NCBI RefSeq assembly: GCF_042650605.1
Contig: NZ_JBHSBN010000004.1
Span: 186,001-250,000 of the forward strand
Source of the DNA: Micromonospora_J zhanjiangensis
Lineage (GTDB): Bacteria > Actinomycetota > Actinomycetes > Mycobacteriales > Micromonosporaceae
Reading direction: 5' to 3'
DNA length: 64,000 nucleotides
Made by a program: the position numbers and the translations under genes. Numbering within the stretch: the first letter of the stretch is position 1; every line of letters starts with the position of its first letter. Positions 8,123 through 17,190 of this stretch are shown in pieces. The notes beneath the pieces are model-generated. The model searched no databases and was not told the DNA's origin. It saw only the letters and a list, made by a program, of their open reading frames with translations.

Positions 8123-9268
8123 TTACGGCAGCCGGAGCACCCAGCGGTACGCCTGCACCAGGCCGGTGTCGAAGCCGGCCGCCGAGCCCCAGAGGAAGAG
8201 CCGGAACCGGCGGTACAACGGCTCGCCCCAGCGGGCGACGACCTCCTCGCGGGCGGCGTCCAGCCGCAGCGCCCACTCCCGGCAGGTCAGGTAGTAGTTG
8301 TGCCGGTCGTCGGCCACCGACAGCAGCTCGAACGGCGACCGGGCCACCTGGCGCAGGTACTGGTGCAGCAGCAGCGGCGCCGAGTTGCCGGGATAGATGT
8401 AGCGCTTCAGGAACGTGGAGGCCAGGTGCTTGCGCCGCATGGCCAGCGCGTCCAGGTAGACCCGACCACCGGGACGCAGCAGTTCGGCGTACTTGCGCAG
8501 GGTGGTCCGGTAGTCGGGCAGGTGCTCGGTGACGCCCATGTTGACGATGGCGTCGAACTTGCGCTCGTCGGTGTAGCCGAAGATGTGCTGGCGGACCACC
8601 GTCACCGGCAACCGTTCGCGGACGAACAGGTCCTTCAGGTAGCGCTCCGACTCGGCCGCCAGGGTGGTGGTGGTGACGTCGATGCCGCGCCGGGCCGCGT
8701 GCTCGGCGAACGCGCCCCACCCGCCGCCGACCTCCAGCACCCGGTCGCCCGGCCGCACCCCGATCGCCTCGATGGCCAGGTCCATCTTGCGGGTCATCGC
8801 GTCCTCGAGCGGCTCGTCGTCGCTGGCGAAGACGCCCTCGGTGTAGCAGCGGTGCCGCCGGTCGAGAAAGGTCAGGAAGAACTCGCTGTCCTCGTCGTAG
8901 TGCTGCGAGATGGCCCGCCGGTCGTGTTCCTTGCGCCCCTTCAGCAGCGCGCCGGGGGTGAACCGGCTGAGGAACGCGATCGGGTGGAAGTCGTTGAAGA
9001 AGTCCCGCATCTTCAACGCCGCGGCGAGGTCACCCTCCACGTCCAGCCAGCCCTGCAGGTAGGCGACGGCCACGCTGAACTGGTCGAGTCCGGCGAGGGC
9101 CCGCTCGCCGCGCGGGTCGGTGGCGCGGATCGTGAACAAGGGCTCACCCGTGCCGAACGGGTGGACCGGGCCACCCACCGTCGCGACGGCGAAGGGCATC
9201 TCGGGTCGGCTGGCGAAGAACGTCTCGTACCGGCGTTGAAGTGCTCGTACGGTGTCTGTGGCGGCCAC
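8123..9268 (-). CDS. Cyclopropane-fatty-acid-phospholipid synthase family methyltransferase
   Basis: A 381-residue SAM-dependent enzyme of the CFA/mycolic-acid methyltransferase family, which methylates double bonds of membrane lipid acyl chains. It has the SAM-binding glycine motif (VLEVGGGWGAFAEHA) and the conserved family stretches NMGVTEHLPDY and FLKRYIYPGNSAP. The N-terminal 120 residues are a lipid-binding-like domain with SVAVAYLQGWLDVEG, as in the SAM-dependent CFA group. Product type (cyclopropane, methyl branch or other) cannot be decided. It is transcribed alone, divergent from the deacetylase gene. Confidence 0.85.
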   Translation of the reverse strand: MAATDTVRALQRRYETFFASRPEMPFAVATVGGPVHPFGTGEPLFTIRATDPRGERALAGLDQFSVAVAYLQGWLDVEGDLAAALKMRDFFNDFHPIAFLSRFTPGALLKGRKEHDRRAISQHYDEDSEFFLTFLDRRHRCYTEGVFASDDEPLEDAMTRKMDLAIEAIGVRPGDRVLEVGGGWGAFAEHAARRGIDVTTTTLAAESERYLKDLFVRERLPVTVVRQHIFGYTDERKFDAIVNMGVTEHLPDYRTTLRKYAELLRPGGRVYLDALAMRRKHLASTFLKRYIYPGNSAPLLLHQYLRQVARSPFELLSVADDRHNYYLTCREWALRLDAAREEVVARWGEPLYRRFRLFLWGSAAGFDTGLVQAYRWVLRLP

Positions 9269-9414
9269 GGCGTCAATCTAACCCGCGACACCGGGCGGCG
9301 CCTGCCGTCCAACTGGATGACTACCCGGTATGCACGCGGGCACCCGACCGGTACCCTGTGCGCGGGGATTCGTTGCGGGATCGGAACCGCGGTGGATGGG
9401 CACGGGGGTGTCGA

Positions 9415-10227
9415 ATGGGCGTCGCCAGGCGTCGACTGTTGGGTGGAGCGCTGGTCGCCGCGGGGGGTGCGGTCGTCGGCGGCGCGGCCACCGCGCTGTG
9501 GCCGTTGCTCGGCCCGGACCGGCTGCCGATCAGCGGCGGGTACGCCCCGGCCGGCGTGGCGCGCACCTGGTCGCCGCGCGGGCAGGTGCAGGTGCACTGG
9601 CACGTCCCCACGGACGAGCCGCTGGTCGCGCTCACCTTCGACGACGGTCCCGGGCCGTGGACCCCGATGGTGCTCGACGCACTGGACCGGGCCGACGCCC
9701 CGGCCACCTTCTTCATGGTCGGCGAGCGGCTCACCCGTGCCCCGGAACTGGTCCGGGGTCGGCTGGACCGGCACGAGGTCGGCAACCACACCTGGGCGCA
9801 CCGCGATCTCGCCCAACTCGACGAGGCGGGCGTACGGGACCAACTGACCCGGACCCACGACGCGATCCACCGGCTGCTCGGCCGGTCGCCCACCCTGATG
9901 CGGCCGCCCTGGGGGCACCTCGGCGGCAGCACGCTCACCGTGGTCGACGAACTCGGCTACGACGTGGTGATGTGGTCCCAGCAGATGCGCGAGACGATGT
10001 TCCAGGCCGACCCGCCGGCCCAGGTCCGGGACATCGTCGACAACGCCAAACCCGGGACCATCGTGCTGGCCCACGACGTCGGCGGCCCCGACCGGCTGGT
10101 CGCGCTGCGCCAGATCGGCGCGTTCATCGACGGTTTCCGGGCCCGCGGCCTGAAGCCGGTCACCGTCTCGGAGTTGCTCGCCGCCCGCCGGTCCGGCCCG
10201 CCCGGGCCGTCGCCCGCGGGGCGGTGA
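9415..10227 (+). CDS. Polysaccharide deacetylase (NodB domain), Tat-type signal
   Basis: A 270-residue carbohydrate esterase family 4 enzyme that removes acetyl groups from wall glycans or chitin-like polymers. NodB motifs are intact: LTFDDGPGPWTP (motif 1), NHTWAHRDL (motif 2, metal-binding His), RPPWGH (motif 3) and VLAHDVGG near the end. The N-terminus reads VARRRLLGGALVAAGGAVVG, a plausible twin-arginine export signal. The frame is open another 58 codons upstream, but ATG 9415 is chosen because the signal peptide begins there and the upstream part has no coding character. Confidence 0.85.
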   Translation: MGVARRRLLGGALVAAGGAVVGGAATALWPLLGPDRLPISGGYAPAGVARTWSPRGQVQVHWHVPTDEPLVALTFDDGPGPWTPMVLDALDRADAPATFFMVGERLTRAPELVRGRLDRHEVGNHTWAHRDLAQLDEAGVRDQLTRTHDAIHRLLGRSPTLMRPPWGHLGGSTLTVVDELGYDVVMWSQQMRETMFQADPPAQVRDIVDNAKPGTIVLAHDVGGPDRLVALRQIGAFIDGFRARGLKPVTVSELLAARRSGPPGPSPAGR

Positions 10228-10321
10228 CCGCTCCGGAGGTTGGGCCGACCCGGGCGCCGGATAGCATCGCAGCAGCCGAGCATCCGGCGTCGCCTGGTTC
10301 GTCCCTACTTAAGGAGTTCCC

Positions 10322-12346
10322 GTGTCCGCACCGTCCAGCCCTGTTGTGACCGACCCCGTCGTCGTCGCGGCCGGGACGACGGCGGCCGACGCGGTGGCCG
10401 CGGCGGGCCTGCCGGCGAGCGGCCCGAAGGCCGTCGTGGTGGTCCGCGAACTCGACGGTCCGGACGCCGGCCGGCTGCGCGACCTGGACTGGGCGCCGAC
10501 CGCCGACGCCCGGGTCGAGCCGGTCGCCCTCAACTCGCCGGACGGGCTGAACGTGCTGCGGCACTCCACCGCCCACGTGCTCGCCCAGGCGGTGCAGGAC
10601 GTCTTCCCCGAGGCCAAGTTGGGCATCGGCCCGCCGATCGAGAACGGCTTCTACTACGACTTCGACGTGTCCCGGCCGTTCCAGCCGGAGGATCTCGGCA
10701 AGCTCGAGAAGCGGATGCAGGAGATCATCAAGTCCGGCCAGCGGTTCCGCCGACGCCGGTTCGACGGCGTCGAGCAGGCCCGCGCCGAACTCGCCGCCGA
10801 GCCGTACAAGTTGGAGCTGATCGAGGTCAAGGGCGAGGGGCTGGACTCGGCCGAGGTGATGGAGGTCGGCGGCGGCGAGCTGACCATCTACGACAACCTG
10901 GCCGCGAACGAGGACAAGGTCTGCTGGTCCGACCTGTGTCGTGGCCCGCACCTGCCGAACACCCGGTTGATCGGCGCCTTCAAGCTGATGCGCTCGGCCG
11001 CCGCCTACTGGCGCGGATCGGAGAAGAACGCGCAGCTGCAACGGGTCTACGGCACCGCGTGGCCGACCCGGGACGAGCTCAAGGCGTACCTGAAGTTGCT
11101 GGAGGAGGCGGCCCGGCGCGACCACCGCAAGCTCGGCGCGGACCTGGACCTGTTCAGCTTCCCGGACGAGATCGGCTCGGGTCTGGCGGTCTTCCACCCC
11201 AAGGGCGGGATCGTCCGGCGGGAGATGGAGAACTACTCCCGGCTCAAGCACGAACAGGCCGGCTACCAGTTCGTCAACACCCCGCACATCACCAAGGAAC
11301 AGCTCTTCCTGACCTCGGGCCACCTGCCGTACTACGCGGACACCATGTTCCCGCCGATGCACCTGGAGGGCGCGGACTACTACCTCAAGGCGATGAACTG
11401 CCCGATGCACTGCCTGATCTTCCGGGCGCGCGGGCGGTCCTACCGGGAGCTGCCGCTGCGGTTCTTCGAGTTCGGCACGGTCTACCGGTACGAGAAGTCC
11501 GGTGTGGTGCACGGGCTGACCCGGGTACGCGGGCTGACCATGGACGACTCGCACATCTTCTGCACCCGGGAGCAGATGGCCGGCGAGCTGACCTCGCTGC
11601 TGCGCTTCGTCCTGGACCTGCTGGCCGACTACGGCCTGGACGACTTCTACCTGGAACTGTCCACCCGGGACGACTCGCCGAAGTTCATCGGCTCGGACGA
11701 GGACTGGGACGCGGCCACCGAGGCGCTGCGGGCGGCGGCCGAGGACTCCGGCCTGGACCTGGTCCCCGACCCGGGCGGCGCGGCGTTCTACGGGCCCAAG
11801 ATCTCCGTACAGGCCAAGGACGCGATCGGCCGGACCTGGCAGATGTCCACCATCCAGGTGGACTTCAACTTTCCGAAGCGGTTCGACCTGGAGTACCAGG
11901 CCGCCGACGGCAGCCGGCAGCGACCCGTCATGATCCACCGGGCGCTGTTCGGCTCGATCGAGCGGTTCTTCGGCGTGCTCACCGAGCACTACGCCGGCGC
12001 CTTCCCGGCCTGGCTGTCGCCGGTGCAGGTGGTCGGCATCCCGATCCGCGAGGAGCACGGGGCACACCTGGACGAGTTCGTCCGGCTGCTGCGGGCCGAG
12101 GGGATCCGGGCCGAGGTGGACGCCTCCGACGACCGGATGCAGAAGAAGATCCGCACCGCCCAGCAGCAGAAGATCCCGTTCATGGCGATCGCCGGCGACG
12201 ACGACGTGGCCGCGGATGCCGTGTCGTTCCGCTACCGGGACGGTTCACAGCGCAACGGCGTGCCGCTGGCCGAGGCGGTCGCACACGTGGTGGACGTGGT
12301 CCGGTCCCGGACCAACGCCGGCCCGTCCGCCGAACCCGCCGCCTGA
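10322..12346 (+). CDS. thrS: Threonine--tRNA ligase
   Basis: A 674-residue class II aminoacyl-tRNA synthetase that charges tRNA-Thr. It has an N-terminal TGS domain (about 1-70), an editing domain with the [12 protein letters not shown] metal site (about residues 80-90), the catalytic core with the class II motifs, and a C-terminal anticodon-binding domain. GTG start with TTAAGGAGTT directly upstream. A TAGCAT -10 candidate lies at 10261-10266. No T-box leader was recognised in the short upstream region. It opens the conserved thrS-HIT-pgsA-patA-pimA neighbourhood. Confidence 0.96.
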   Translation: MSAPSSPVVTDPVVVAAGTTAADAVAAAGLPASGPKAVVVVRELDGPDAGRLRDLDWAPTADARVEPVALNSPDGLNVLRHSTAHVLAQAVQDVFPEAKLGIGPPIENGFYYDFDVSRPFQPEDLGKLEKRMQEIIKSGQRFRRRRFDGVEQARAELAAEPYKLELIEVKGEGLDSAEVMEVGGGELTIYDNLAANEDKVCWSDLCRGPHLPNTRLIGAFKLMRSAAAYWRGSEKNAQLQRVYGTAWPTRDELKAYLKLLEEAARRDHRKLGADLDLFSFPDEIGSGLAVFHPKGGIVRREMENYSRLKHEQAGYQFVNTPHITKEQLFLTSGHLPYYADTMFPPMHLEGADYYLKAMNCPMHCLIFRARGRSYRELPLRFFEFGTVYRYEKSGVVHGLTRVRGLTMDDSHIFCTREQMAGELTSLLRFVLDLLADYGLDDFYLELSTRDDSPKFIGSDEDWDAATEALRAAAEDSGLDLVPDPGGAAFYGPKISVQAKDAIGRTWQMSTIQVDFNFPKRFDLEYQAADGSRQRPVMIHRALFGSIERFFGVLTEHYAGAFPAWLSPVQVVGIPIREEHGAHLDEFVRLLRAEGIRAEVDASDDRMQKKIRTAQQQKIPFMAIAGDDDVAADAVSFRYRDGSQRNGVPLAEAVAHVVDVVRSRTNAGPSAEPAA

Positions 12347-12404
12347 GTACACCCGGGCCGCCTACCTGACCGGTCCGGATGGGTGGGACCCGGTGCGGTG
12401 CTCG

Positions 12405-12410
12405 TAGGAT
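12405..12410 (+). promoter_or_regulatory. -10 box for a leaderless HIT-family mRNA
   Basis: TAGGAT ends 6 bases before the GTG start of the HIT-family gene, the spacing expected if transcription starts on the start codon itself. No ribosome binding site is present, which supports a leaderless mRNA. Confidence 0.55.
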
Positions 12411-12416
12411 CGCCGT

Positions 12417-12989
12417 GTGACTGGGGCGCGACGGCACACCGACACCGACCCGACCGACGGAACGGCCACCGGCCTGGCGGACGGCCTGGAACGGCTGTGG
12501 ACGCCACACCGGATGACCTACATCAGCGGCCAGGACCGGCCCGCCGAGGGCTACGAACAGCCCACCGGCTGCCCGTTCTGCCTGGCCCCGGATCGGGAGG
12601 GCGCGGACAGCCTGGTGGTCGCCCGGGGCGAGCACGTGTTCGTGGTGCTCAACCTCTACCCGTACAACCCGGGTCACCTGCTGGTCTGCCCGTACCGGCA
12701 CGTGGCGGACTACCCGGACCTGCACGGCGACGAGACGGCCGAACTGGCCGCCTTCACCCAGACCGCGATGCGGGTGGTCCGCACCGTCAGCGCCGCGCAC
12801 GGCTTCAACATCGGGATGAACCAGGGCACCGTCGCCGGTGCGGGCATCGCCGCGCACCTGCACCAGCACGTGGTGCCCCGCTGGGGCGGGGACGCGAACT
12901 TCATGCCGGTCATCGGCCGGACGAAGGTGCTGCCGCAACTGCTCACCGACACTCGTGACCTTTTGGCGGGCGCCTGGCCGGCCGGCTGA
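12417..12989 (+). CDS. HIT-family hydrolase/phosphorylase (diadenosine tetraphosphate phosphorylase type)
   Basis: A 190-residue histidine-triad protein. The HxHxH catalytic motif is seen as HLHQHVVPRW (about residues 146-155), and the N-terminal GCPFCL supplies zinc-type cysteines. In M. tuberculosis the protein at the same place (between thrS and pgsA1) is an Ap4A phosphorylase, so cleavage of dinucleoside polyphosphates is the best inference. A TAGGAT box 6 bases before the GTG and the lack of a ribosome binding site point to a leaderless transcript. Confidence 0.85.
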   Translation: MTGARRHTDTDPTDGTATGLADGLERLWTPHRMTYISGQDRPAEGYEQPTGCPFCLAPDREGADSLVVARGEHVFVVLNLYPYNPGHLLVCPYRHVADYPDLHGDETAELAAFTQTAMRVVRTVSAAHGFNIGMNQGTVAGAGIAAHLHQHVVPRWGGDANFMPVIGRTKVLPQLLTDTRDLLAGAWPAG

Positions 12990-12993
12990 GCCG

Positions 12994-12999
12994 TACGCT
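12994..12999 (+). promoter_or_regulatory. -10 box for a leaderless CapA-like mRNA
   Basis: TACGCT ends 6 bases before the GTG of the CapA-like gene, with no ribosome binding site between. This implies its own promoter and leaderless translation, despite the 16-base gap to the upstream gene. Confidence 0.45.
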
Positions 13000-13005
13000 C
13001 CGAGC

Positions 13006-14079
13006 GTGCTGAAATCCGTACCGCGTGGTGGCCTCGCCGCCGCGCTCGTCGTCGTGACCCTGCTGACCGGCTGCCGGGACGCCGCAACCCCGGCCGCCCG
13101 GTGGCATGCCCCCGAGACCGGCGGCGGGTCGTCGTCGGCGGCCGTTCCGCCCGACGCCGTCGAACTGCGGCTCGCCTTCGCCGGGGACGTGCACTTCATG
13201 GACCGCACCCGGCCGTTGCTGCGCGACCCGGCGACCGCCTTCGGCCCGATCGCCGACACCCTGCGGGACGCCGACCTCACCGTGGTCAACCTGGAGACGG
13301 CGGTCACCGAGCGCGGCACCCCGCAACCCAAGACCTTCCACTTCCGGGCGCCGACCACCGCCTACGACGCGGTACGGGCGGCCGGGGTGGACGCCGTCTC
13401 GATCGCGAACAACCACACCCTCGACTACGGCCAGGTCGGGTTGCTGGACACCCTGGACTCCGCCCGGCGCGCCGGTTTCCCGGTCTTCGGCGCCGGCCGC
13501 GACGCCGACCAGGCGTACGCGCCGTGGCTGACCACCGTGCGTGGGGTCCGGATCGCGGTGCTGGGGATGTCGCAGATCAGCGAACTGGCCAGCCAGTGGC
13601 AGGCGACACCGACCCGGCCCGGGATCGCCATGGCGTTCGACACCAAGCGGGCCGTCGCCGCGGTGGCGGCCGCCCGCAAGCAGGCCGACCTGGTCATCGT
13701 CTACCTGCACTGGGGGGTCGAGGGCAATCCCTGTCCGAGCGCGCAGATGAAGGCGTTCGCGCCGAAGCTGGCGGCCGCCGGGGCGGACATCGTGGTCGGC
13801 ACGCACGCGCACACCCTGCTGGCCGACGGCTGGCTGGGCCGCACCTACGTGCACTACGGGCTCGGCAACTTCCTCTGGTGGAGCGGCCTGAACAGCCCGG
13901 ACTCGGGGGTGCTCCAGCTCACCGTCCGGGGCCGGCAGGTGATCCGCAACGAGTTCCGGCCGGCGACCGTCTCGGACACCGGGCAGCCGGTGCTGGTCAC
14001 CGGGGCGGCGGAACGGAAGATCCGCGACAAGCTGACCGTCAACCAGCGGTGCACCGGCCTGAGCCGCACCCCCGGCTGA
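13006..14079 (+). CDS. CapA-family lipoprotein (metallophosphatase-like)
   Basis: A 357-residue predicted lipoprotein: a basic start, a hydrophobic core (LAAALVVVTLLTGC) and lipobox Cys23. The rest is a PGA_cap/CapA domain of the calcineurin-like metallophosphatase fold, with metal-site motifs FAGDVHF, NLETAVTERG, NNHTLDYG, HWGVEG and GTHAHTL. CapA is part of poly-gamma-glutamate capsule synthesis in Bacillus. No capB or capC is seen here, so a capsule role is unlikely and the substrate is unknown. It lies between the HIT gene and EF-G2, an insertion relative to the mycobacterial order. Confidence 0.82.
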   Translation: MLKSVPRGGLAAALVVVTLLTGCRDAATPAARWHAPETGGGSSSAAVPPDAVELRLAFAGDVHFMDRTRPLLRDPATAFGPIADTLRDADLTVVNLETAVTERGTPQPKTFHFRAPTTAYDAVRAAGVDAVSIANNHTLDYGQVGLLDTLDSARRAGFPVFGAGRDADQAYAPWLTTVRGVRIAVLGMSQISELASQWQATPTRPGIAMAFDTKRAVAAVAAARKQADLVIVYLHWGVEGNPCPSAQMKAFAPKLAAAGADIVVGTHAHTLLADGWLGRTYVHYGLGNFLWWSGLNSPDSGVLQLTVRGRQVIRNEFRPATVSDTGQPVLVTGAAERKIRDKLTVNQRCTGLSRTPG

Positions 14080-14097
14080 TCGACCCGGCCCGCCACC

Positions 14098-14137
14098 ACC
14101 GGCAACCCGGCCCGCCGGCGCGGACCGGGCCACCGGT
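14098..14137. terminator. Possible shared terminator between convergent genes
   Basis: Nested inverted repeats ACCGG/CCGGT and CCCGG/CCGGG separated by 3x3 bases, in the 61-base gap between the convergent CapA-like gene and EF-G2. Weak, and only supported by position. Confidence 0.35.
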
Positions 14138-14140
14138 ACG

Positions 14141-16303
14141 TCACTGGTTCGCGGCGTGTTCCTTGCGGACCTGGTCCACCAGGTGACCGGGCATCGGCTC
14201 GTAGCGGACGAAGGACCGGGTGAAGGTGCCCGCCCCGGAGGTCATCGAGCGCAGCTCGACGGCGTACCGGACGAGTTCGGTGGCCGGCACCTCGGCGCGG
14301 ACCAGGGTGCGCTCGTGCCCGGCCGGGTCGGGCTCGGTGCCCAGCACCCGGCCGCGCCGGCCGGACAGGTCGCTCATCACGCCGCCGACCGAGCCGTCCG
14401 GGACCCGGATCACCACCTCGTCCACCGGTTCCAGCAGGGTCACCTGCCCCTTCTCGGCGGCGTCCCGCAGGGCCAGCGCGCCCGCCGTCTGGAACGCCGC
14501 GTCGGACGAGTCCACGCTGTGCGCCTTGCCGTCCACCAGGGTCACCCGTACGTCCACCACCTGGTGCCCGGCGACCAGGCCGCGTTCCAGCTGGGCGCGG
14601 ACGCCCTTCTCCACGGAGGGGATGTAGTTGTGCGGGACCGCACCGCCGACCACCCGTTCGGCGAACTCGAAGCCCGCGCCGCGGGGCAGCGGTTCCACCT
14701 CGATGTCGCAGACGGCGTACTGACCGTGCCCGCCGGACTGCTTGACGTGCCGGCCGTGCCCCTTCGAACCGGCCGCGAAGGTCTCCCGCAGCGCCACCCG
14801 GACCGGCTCGGTGTCCAGTTCGACGCCGCCGCCGCGCAGCCGGTCGAGCACCACGTCGGCGTGCGCCTCACCCATGCACCACAGCACCAGTTGGTGGGTC
14901 TCCGGGTTGCGCTCCAGCCGCATCGTCGGGTCACCGGCCACCAGCCGGGCCAGGTTCTTGGCCAGCGCGTCCTCGTCGGCCCGGGACCGGGCGACGACGG
15001 CGACCGGCAGCAGCGGTTCGGGCATGTCCCACGGCTCGACCAGCAGCGGCTCCTCCCGGCCGGAGATGGTGTCCCCGGTCTCGGCGCTGCCCGACTTGGT
15101 GATCGCGCAGATGTCGCCCGCGACGCAGTACGGAACCTCCCGCAGGGTCGCGCCCAGCGGCGAGTACACGTGCGCGACCCGCTCGTCGGCGTCGTGGTCG
15201 GGGTGCCCGCGCTGCTCCATCCCGTGCCCGCAGATGTGCAGCGTCTGATCCGGCCGCAGGGTGCCGGAGAAGACCCGGACCAGGGACACCCGCCCGACGT
15301 GCCGGTCGATCGTCGTCTTGACCACCTCGGCGACCAGCGGACCGGCCGGGTCGCAGGTCAGCGGCGGGTACGGCGAGCCGTCCACCCCGGTGACCACGGG
15401 CAGTTCGTGCTCCGGCGGGGCGGGGAACCCGGCCGTGAGCACCTCGAGCAGCGCGTCCAGGCCGAGGCCGGTCTCCGCGCAGACCGGCACCACCGGGTAG
15501 AAGTGGCCGCGCGCCACCGCCTTCTCCAGATCGTCGATCAGCACCTGGACCTCGATCTGTTCGCCGCCGAGGTAGCGGTCCATCAGGGTCTCGTCCTCGC
15601 TCTCGGCGATGATCCCCTCGATCAGCTCGTTGCGGGCCTCGTCGATGGCCGGCAGGTGCTCCGGGTCGGGCTCGCGCACGGCCGGCGGGTAACCGGCGGA
15701 GTAGTCGAAGACCCGCTGCGTGATCAGGCCGAGCAGGCCGGCCACGGACACCCCGTCGTCGCCGAGCATCGGCAGGTACAGCGGCAGGACGTTGTCGTCG
15801 AACACCCGCTGGCACAGCGCCACCGTCTCGTCGAAGTCGGCCCGCTGGTGGTCCAGCCGGGCCACGGCGACCGCCCGCGGCATGTCGACGGCGGCGCACT
15901 CCTCCCACAGCGCGGCGGTGGCCGCGTCCATCCCGTCGACCGCCGAGACCACGAACAGGGCGGCGTCGGCCGCCCGGAGGCCGGCCCGCAGTTCGCCGAC
16001 GAAGTCGGCGTACCCGGGGGTGTCCAGCAGATTGATCTTCACGCCCCGGTGCGTCACCGGCGCGCAGGCCAGGCTGACCGAGCGCTGCTGCCGGACGGCC
16101 GCGGGGTCGTGGTCGCACACCGTGGTGCCCTCGGTGACTGTGCCGGCCCGCCCGATCGTGCCGGTGACCGCCAACAGGGCCTCGACCAGAGTGGTCTTGC
16201 CGGCGCCGGAATGACCGACGAGCACCACGTTGCGAACCCTGTCGGGCTCGTCCACCACCGGTACCGGACCGGTGACTCCCTTCTCCTGACTTTTCTGCGC
16301 CAT
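14141..16303 (-). CDS. Elongation factor G-like protein EF-G2
   Basis: A 720-residue translational GTPase of the EF-G2 branch, distinct from the essential FusA. The P-loop GHSGAGKT is at residues 30-37 and DTPGYADF at 94-101. The NKxD guanine-specificity motif is replaced by ARLD (148-151). EF-G domains II to V follow, ending near VRYEPMPGHLVDQV. The start has GGGAGG in front. The EF-G2 group is widespread in actinobacteria; its members are not essential and a role in translocation is doubtful. It stands alone, transcribed toward the CapA gene. The altered G4 motif suggests weaker or altered nucleotide specificity. Confidence 0.88.
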   Translation of the reverse strand: MAQKSQEKGVTGPVPVVDEPDRVRNVVLVGHSGAGKTTLVEALLAVTGTIGRAGTVTEGTTVCDHDPAAVRQQRSVSLACAPVTHRGVKINLLDTPGYADFVGELRAGLRAADAALFVVSAVDGMDAATAALWEECAAVDMPRAVAVARLDHQRADFDETVALCQRVFDDNVLPLYLPMLGDDGVSVAGLLGLITQRVFDYSAGYPPAVREPDPEHLPAIDEARNELIEGIIAESEDETLMDRYLGGEQIEVQVLIDDLEKAVARGHFYPVVPVCAETGLGLDALLEVLTAGFPAPPEHELPVVTGVDGSPYPPLTCDPAGPLVAEVVKTTIDRHVGRVSLVRVFSGTLRPDQTLHICGHGMEQRGHPDHDADERVAHVYSPLGATLREVPYCVAGDICAITKSGSAETGDTISGREEPLLVEPWDMPEPLLPVAVVARSRADEDALAKNLARLVAGDPTMRLERNPETHQLVLWCMGEAHADVVLDRLRGGGVELDTEPVRVALRETFAAGSKGHGRHVKQSGGHGQYAVCDIEVEPLPRGAGFEFAERVVGGAVPHNYIPSVEKGVRAQLERGLVAGHQVVDVRVTLVDGKAHSVDSSDAAFQTAGALALRDAAEKGQVTLLEPVDEVVIRVPDGSVGGVMSDLSGRRGRVLGTEPDPAGHERTLVRAEVPATELVRYAVELRSMTSGAGTFTRSFVRYEPMPGHLVDQVRKEHAANQ

Positions 16304-16542
16304 CGACGGGCCTCCCTAGCCGGTGGTTGTGGGCGACCGCCGCGCGACGACGAGGAGGAACGACCCGGGGCGAAACCGCGGCGATATCCTCGGCCGACCC
16401 GTCGCGCGCCGTTCACCTGAAGTGTGTCCGGGTGAGGTAGCTCACGTTTCCCTGCACTGATCCCACACCCGCGACGGGCCGTACACAACCCCGCCGCGCG
16501 AAGTAAGCGGACCGTCCGTACCGGTGGGTCGCGGCCGACCGT

Positions 16543-16548
16543 TATCGT
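16543..16548 (+). promoter_or_regulatory. -10 box for the pgsA-patA-pimA operon
   Basis: TATCGT ends 9 bases before the ATG of pgsA, in a region with no ribosome binding site. This suggests a leaderless or near-leaderless mRNA. The 254 bases between EF-G2 and pgsA are a divergent promoter region; no other clear site was recognised there. Confidence 0.5.
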
Positions 16549-16557
16549 GGGACCGCC

Positions 16558-17190
16558 ATGGCGAAGATCTTCCAAGTGTCCGCACGTGCCGGGATGACCC
16601 GAGTCATCGAACCGGTCGCCCGCCGGTTGCTGCGCGCCGGCGTGTCACCCAACGCGGTGACCGTCGCCGGTACGACCGGCGTGCTGGTCGGGGCGCTGGG
16701 TCTCGGCGCCCGCGGCCACCTGGTCGCCGGCGCCCTGGTGGTCACCTTCTTCGCCCTCACCGACCTGCTCGACGGCACGATGGCCCGGCTGTCCGGCGGC
16801 TCCACCCGGTTCGGGGCGTTCCTCGACTCCAGCGCCGACCGGCTCGCCGACGGGGCCGTGTTCGGCGCGGTCGCCTACTGGCTGGCCACCCGGGGCGACC
16901 ACTGGGGCGTCGCCGCGGCCCTGATCTGTCTGGTCCTCGGTGGGCTGGTGTCCTACGTCAAGGCGCGGGCCGAGGGTCTGGGCATGACCGCGAACGTCGG
17001 CGTCGCCGAGCGGACCGAGCGGCTGGTCATCGTCGGGGTTGGTGGCCTGCTCACCGGCTTCGGCCTGTCCTGGGCCCTGGTCGCGGCGCTGTGGCTGCTG
17101 GCCGCCCTGTCGCTGTTCACCGTCGCCCAGCGGGTCCGGCACGTGTACGCCCAGGCGCAGCGGTCCGGGCACCCCGAGGCCGACGCGTGA
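16558..17190 (+). CDS. pgsA: Phosphatidylinositol phosphate synthase (CDP-alcohol phosphatidyltransferase)
   Basis: A 210-residue integral membrane enzyme joining CDP-diacylglycerol and inositol 1-phosphate, the first step to phosphatidylinositol in actinobacteria. The CDP-alcohol phosphatidyltransferase motif DG(x)2AR(x)8G(x)3D(x)3D is complete: DGTMARLSGGSTRFGAFLDS followed by SAD. Several membrane helices surround it. Its stop overlaps the next start as GTGA, so it is cotranslated with the acyltransferase. Position in the thrS-HIT-pgsA-patA-pimA cluster supports inositol phosphate rather than glycerol phosphate as acceptor. Confidence 0.92.
   Translation: MAKIFQVSARAGMTRVIEPVARRLLRAGVSPNAVTVAGTTGVLVGALGLGARGHLVAGALVVTFFALTDLLDGTMARLSGGSTRFGAFLDSSADRLADGAVFGAVAYWLATRGDHWGVAAALICLVLGGLVSYVKARAEGLGMTANVGVAERTERLVIVGVGGLLTGFGLSWALVAALWLLAALSLFTVAQRVRHVYAQAQRSGHPEADA

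Noticed and set aside
13006..14079. Poly-gamma-glutamate capsule locus
   Set aside because: Only a CapA-like protein; no CapB or CapC homologue nearby.
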